64,000 bases of DNA from Calliopum simillimum (lineage: Eukaryota; Arthropoda; Insecta; Diptera; Lauxaniidae): the NCBI GenBank assembly GCA_951812925.1, contig OX638371.1:115095124-115159123 (forward strand). Direction: 5' to 3'. Shown piece by piece: positions 59,378 to 64,000 of the stretch (the stretch's first letter is position 1; each line of letters starts with the position of its first letter). The notes below the pieces were generated by a model that saw nothing but the letters and a program-made list of their open reading frames with translations, did not search any database and was not told the DNA's origin. The translations under genes and the position numbers were made by a program.

Positions 59378-60853
59378 GTGGAATGCCTGGGACTTTTAAG
59401 CTAGGATTATTATTAGAGTGAATGAATTTATAAAGTTGAGGTGGGATTTTGTTTTTTATAGTATAAAAAGAAAAGTTTACCAAAAATTTTTTTGTGCATT
59501 TCATTTATTCTTTATTTAAGCAATAACTATAAAAAGTTAATGCAACACTAAATTCAAAATAGATGTAACAGTTTGCAAACTATTTTTTCTAAACTAATTT
59601 AGAGTCGCTGAACACGAAAACACCACTTATTTTTTATTCCTTTGGACCGTCCCCGAGTTATTCGGACATTTCTATTTTCGAGGTTATAGCTTCATATACA
59701 TCAATATATTTGTATAACGCTAAGTCCGATCGATTTTATTTTACCACGTTTACAAAGAGTGAGTAAAGGCGCTTCTAACAATGATTATGCTCCGATCAAA
59801 ATTAAATAAGTTATACCAAGAAAAACTTCGATTTTTTAAAAAATTTTAAATATTTTTCATATTAATTTCAAATGAAACACTTAGTTGTTCGCATATATTT
59901 TTTTAAATATATTTTTTAGCATTTTTATTTAATAGGACATTAAATTGCAAACATTTTAAGCCTATTCTGAGCAAAATCGAATGCAATTTCTTGAAGATAT
60001 AAAGGATTTGGTGCAATAAGAAAGATGAGAAGTTGTCCAGAGCACTTTCAAAATGTTCAGCTTTAGTCAACAGATCCAATTTTTCAGCTTCCACGTCGGC
60101 CATTCTACATTCATTTAACATTTTAAAGAACCTCTCATCATTTTTTGTGGAAGAACATTTCGGACCGGGTTGCAATTGCATCAAGAATATAAATTTTTGA
60201 AAGAAAACGATATGCCTTCATTGCACTAAAACCTTAATATCTTCACGAGATTTCATTCGATTTTGCTCAAAGTTGGCTTAAAATGTTTAAAATTAAATGT
60301 GCCATTGAATAAAATTGTTAAAACATTTTTTTTAAATAAATATATGCGAAAAACTAAGTTTTTCATTTGACGTTGGTATGAAAAATTTTAAAATTTTTTT
60401 AAAAAATCTAAGTTTTTCGTGCTATAACTCAGTTAATTTTATTCGGAGCATTATCATTGGTATACCCGTTAGAAACGTCATTAGTCATTCTCTGTAATCG
60501 TGGTAAAATAAAATCGATCGGATTTGGCGTTATACAAATATATTGATGTATATGATGCTATAATCTCGAAAATAAAAATGGCCGAATAACTCGGGAACGG
60601 TTAAAAGCAAAAAAAAATGCGTTTTTCGTGTTCAGCGACCTCAAATTAGTTTAGAAAAAATGATTCGCAAATTGTTACAATTATTTTCAATGTAGTGTTG
60701 TACTAACTTTTTATAGTTAATACACAAATCAAAAACACAAAAAAATTTTGGGTAATCTTTTTTTTTATGGCATTTAAAACAAAATCCCATCCCAACCATA
60801 TAAATTCATTCGGTCTTATAGAAATCCTAGGTTTAAGGCCCCAGGCACTCCAC
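59378..60853. mobile_element. 1.48-kb palindromic element with a unique loop
   Basis: 'gtggaatgcctgggactttt' at the left pairs with 'aggccccaggcactccac' at the right, with TA on both outer sides (59376-59377, 60854-60855). Further pairs are 'cgctgaacacgaaaa' near 59610 with its partner near 60630; 'gtataacgctaagtccgatc' near 59710 with its partner near 60520; and 'aaaatcgaatgcaatttctt' near 59974 with its partner near 60250. Arms of about 640 bp surround a loop at about 60022-60215. The arms are diverged, perhaps 80-85% alike by eye. No transposase. Confidence 0.8.
60015..60184 (-). other. Open frame in the palindrome loop
   Basis: The loop and start of the arm read on the minus strand as 93 codons (59903-60184). 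The loop part, 'KNDERFFKMLNECRMADVEA' then 'EKLDLLTKAEHFESALDNF', has an amphipathic, charged look unlike the lysine/phenylalanine noise around it. I recognise no family. It could be captured coding sequence or a relic of the parent element. Confidence 0.3.
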
Positions 60854-60904
60854 TATATATATTTAACTCAAATATGATTTCATATGCACAAGTTTATTTA
60901 AAAA

Positions 60905-62648
60905 ACCCAAACCCTTTACCAAAAAATTGTATCGACTAAAGGTTATTTGACAAATATTGATCTTGGTCAACTGGAATTGCTTGATTTTGTGCCATCAACT
61001 TCTTCTGTCTTACAAAGAAGTAATTCATTTGCATCTCAGTCCCGTGAAGTCAAAACTGATCCTAAATCTTCTGAATTTGAAAGAGTCTTATGAAAGAAGC
61101 GTAATGTTGAATTTAATGACCAGCTTCGATTTAGTGGCGATAGTAGTCTTCCGGAAAATTTACAAAATTTGGAAACACCAAATCAAGTTTGGTCCTATTT
61201 GTTTCCACAGTCTTTGGAGGAACATATCGTTGAAGAAACTCTAAAATATGCCGGAGAAGACAATGCATTTACTTTCAATGGATTTGACCTTCGTAAATTT
61301 ATTGGAGTCCTCTTCTATATGACATACTACAAGCTCCTAAACTCAAGAGATTACTGGTCTGAAAACAGTCATCATTGCGTAGATGAGATAAAAGCTCAAA
61401 TGAACAAAAGACGGTTTGAAAAAATAAGGGAAGTTTTACATTTCAATTATAAAGATAAACACTATGCAAGAGATGATCCAAATCGTGATAGATTTTATCT
61501 AATTCAATCAGTAGATGACATTCTCAACAAAACTTTTGGTAGCATTCCAAAATTAGACAGGTTATGTGTAGATGAGCATATGTGCTACACTAAAATTAGT
61601 AGCTATATGAAGCAATATTTGCCAAATAAACAAAAAATTGGGGCTTCAAATTTTATATACGGGATACGCTTTCAAATTTGAATTATATAGTGGATCGATT
61701 TACTTACTGAATTAGAACCGGATCTTCAATCTTCTGCAAACATAGTCGTCGGACTGCTCCAGGAGATGCCTCGATTTCAAAACAATATAGTCTACAGTTT
61801 TTACACCGCAGTGACACTTTTAGTATATTTGCGAGCAAAAAGTATACTTACTGTAGGTACTACTTATCACGCGCGACAGAATCAAAAATTGCAAGCTTAC
61901 TGGTGAGAAATTTTTGATGAAATATGAGCGGAGAACAAATCACGAATTGATTTCCAATATATATGAGGCTATGAGCACAACAGTGGCCTAACCCTTACTT
62001 CGTTGATAAAGCAAAAGCACATAACCTGAGTCGACACAAGCACAATTTATTTGCTTTTGATTTTTTAACGAAGTGAGGGTTAAGCCACTGTTGCGCTCAT
62101 AGCCTCATATAGAGTCGATGTAACATCACTGTCATGGAAAGACAATAGAATTGTCAACTTACATAGTATCTTCTTATGTTGCCACTTAGCCAATAATTCG
62201 GAGACGCAGCCTCTAACATTGAAGCAATTTGCAAAAAAGATTTTAATTTTTACATAGGCGGTGTTGATTTAACACAATGGGTCGCCACGAAATAATGATG
62301 ACAAGTCATAAGTGGACATACATTGTTTTTTATCATCTTCTTGATATGACTTGTAAAAATGCCTGGTTACTATACAAAAGAAATTAAGGCCGGCCAAGAT
62401 TTAAGGAAATAAGATTAGTTGACTTCAAGCTAGAGGTGGCTGACGCTTTATTTTCGTTTAGTACAAAAGCAGCTCCTGGGCGTGGGCGTCTAAGTCTAGA
62501 AAAACAAATTTTTGTGAAACGTCGAACACCGAATGCACAACCTATTCCTCCTAGGGAGACCAGATTAGAATTGACCGTTCGTTGGACAACAATGGACAAA
62601 CAAGGAAGATGCCGTTGTGGTACTTACACTGCCAACAAGTTGGCTTAA
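60905..62648 (+). pseudogene. PiggyBac-type transposase, broken
   Basis: Reads as 'GYLTNIDLGQLELLDFVPST' near 60941, one in-frame stop near 61091, then 170 open codons from 61169: 'LRKFIGVLFYMTYYKL', 'RRFEKIREVLHFN', and 'DRLCVDEHMCYTK', where the first catalytic Asp of the DDE_Tnp_1_7 fold lies. A frameshift near 61665 breaks it; 'GYAFKFELYSG' and 'ANIVVGLLQEMPRFQNNIVY' continue out of frame. A 150-bp hairpin insertion splits it at 61961-62110. Later 'GGVDLTQWVATK', 'HKWTYIVFYHLLDMTCKNAW' and a Cys-containing tail 'GRCRCGTYTANKLA' complete the usual order. TTAA-flanked ends were not identified. Confidence 0.88.
61961..62110. mobile_element. 150-bp hairpin MITE inside the piggyBac gene
   Basis: 'atatgaggctatgagcacaa' and the end 'gctcatagcctcatat' are inverted repeats; the arms pair for about 45 bp with few mismatches. 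The transposase reading stops at its left edge ('LISNIYEA') and resumes soon after its right edge ('VDVTSLSWKDNRIVNL'). It is therefore a later insertion than the piggyBac copy. Confidence 0.75.
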
Positions 62649-63755
62649 AATATTACTAAAAAAACGCGTTTGGGCTTGTTTAAATTTGCAGGAAATATCT
62701 TGATGCATAGTCCGGCATAAGATAGTACCTATTTCTGAAATTTTTCTTGCATGCCGGGGAGCTTAATTGGAGGTTTTCTTCTTGTTTGAGATTTTTGGGA
62801 AATAAAATTCTTAAAATAAATTGTTTCTGAATATCAAAACAAGCAAAACGCTTAAAACACTTGTTGCTACTTATTTACAGTTGGCGAATTGGAACACAAA
62901 TGAATTTTATATTCATTACGCATTCAATTGTCGTGGCGCCAATTTGCGGTCACCAAATGATTCCTCATATCGTTGGACTCTTATTAATATGCAAAATGCA
63001 TAGACCTAATTTTTAAATATTTTTTCGCACGTTCGGTATGTGATTTTTTTTTTTTTTTTTTGTATTGTATACATACATTTATTTATTATCTCTTTCAATT
63101 CACAAATTCAATATAATGTTTGATTTAACTTTTTTTGGAGGTAGGTAAATTACATAATTGCTTTGATTTCTGTGTGTACGTCACGATTAACATTTATGAC
63201 TTTTTCACTTTTACTCTGCGTTAAGTTTTTTTTAAGGCTTAATGTTTATTTAATTGTCAATTATTTCCGTGTATACACTACCTTTGTGGGTAAAGAGAAA
63301 ACCAAAGTCTTAATTGTAGTATCTTCAATAATTTTTTCACTTTAATCCAACAATTTCCTACAAAACTTCTAATGGCATTATGTATATATGTATAGAAAAG
63401 TGGTACCTAGTACTGACTTTTATAAATTTTTCTCCATCACATCACTTTTTATGTAAAAAGTACTTAGTATATAGAAAAAACTTAATGCTATACCTCAAAA
63501 ATGTTTTTTTCGAAATATGCTCTCCCTGCATCTTTATTATACCAGAAAAAAAATTATTAAGAAAAGACAATGATAGCCTCTAGTCACACCTCTCCTGAAC
63601 GAACTTTTAGGTTTCTGAAAATGTCGACGAAATCTACCAATGGGGTACTATTCTTTCATGCTAATACATCAAAACTATGTAAAAACGATAATCGGATCAG
63701 CTAGTATTCGCGAAATATCGCAAAAATACATATCCCAAATAAAATAAAAAAAATT
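62649..63755. other. Non-coding stretch, no gene supported
   Basis: AT-rich sequence with a T run at about 63045-63061. The open frames here have no recognisable domain. Confidence 0.5.
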
Positions 63756-63764
63756 AAGAAAAAC

Positions 63765-64000
63765 TAGTAAGGGTGTAACTTTTGGCCTGGCCAAAAAATA
63801 AATACCCTACACAGCAGTGTTTTGAAAATTTTGCTTGTAAAAGTGCCACGCCTCCTTGTCTGATTTCACCCAATTTTTGTTAAGAGCTTTCATTTAGAGT
63901 TCTTAGTGTCCGAGTTAAATTTGGTTCGAATATCTCGAAAATCGCTTTCAGTATAGCGTTTTGAAGCTTTTGCTTATGTGGGAGGTGCCACGCCCTCTTG
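63765..64000 (-). mobile_element. Mini-me/DINE-like element, inverted, cut by window end
   Basis: Read on the minus strand, the 3' tail is 'gtagggtatttattttttgg' then 'ccaggccaaaagttacaccc', and upstream come 'gtggcacctcccacataagc' and 'aaaagcttcaaaacgctata', matching the tandem-unit region of the copies at 7277 and 10245. The 5' core would lie beyond 64000. Confidence 0.65.

Noticed and set aside
1..64000. CRISPR array, operon, bacterial promoter or ribosome binding site.
   Set aside because: The tandem repeats here have no unique spacers of constant length, and the transposon families and sequence style are those of a fly genome.

Overview
The window looks like a gene-poor, AT-rich, non-coding stretch of a higher fly (Diptera, Brachycera) genome: a gene desert or a very large intron. 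This rests on what is present. There are no operons, long A/T runs and CAA/CAG/GAT microsatellites are common, and the repeats are typical of flies: a mini-me/DINE-like dispersed element with a (GTCY)n track, mariner, piggyBac and an RTE-type LINE. I could not support any intact host gene, exon series or RNA gene. The longest open frame (282 codons, minus strand, 54391-55239) belongs to a LINE. Species cannot be fixed from the sequence alone.

The left third (1-25 kb) is filled with short TA-flanked inverted-repeat elements (1553-2004, 2881-3731, 12804-13231, 17355-18133), a longer one with a terminal sequence starting CAC.GTGGTCGG (3931-4982), two copies of the mini-me/DINE-like element with internal tandem units (about 7277-8031 and 10245-11130), and a foldback element with 9-bp flanking repeats (23642-25006). 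Fragments of the same foldback family lie at 11437-11528, 12850-12990, 29812-30055 and 39071-39640, and a second two-ended copy at 48335-49418.

The middle (26-45 kb) holds an 18-19 bp minisatellite (27.1-27.5 kb), a foldback element whose arms are 29-bp tandem repeats (34167-34590), a 17-bp degenerate minisatellite (37.3-38.0 kb), an internally deleted mariner with both ends and its TA duplication (41279-42113) and, directly after it, a 1.87-kb near-complete palindrome with an 8-bp target duplication (42351-44218).

The right third (45-64 kb) holds a TA-flanked element with repeated end words (44549-45423), a second of this style with a duplicated right end (51638-52536), an internally deleted RTE-type LINE framed by a 13-bp target duplication with a related unoccupied copy of the target 1.1 kb away (54366-55610), a near-perfect 54-bp-arm hairpin (58536-58662), a second 1.48-kb palindrome (59378-60853), a decayed piggyBac transposase gene interrupted by a 150-bp hairpin insertion (60905-62648), and a mini-me/DINE-like copy running off the window end in inverted orientation.

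The genes do not work together as a pathway. What the window records is repeated rounds of transposition: two or three cut-and-paste families with identifiable transposase remnants, and many non-autonomous elements that keep only their ends. The most unusual signals are the two very long palindromes and a group of TA-flanked elements that share an end layout while differing in the end sequence itself.
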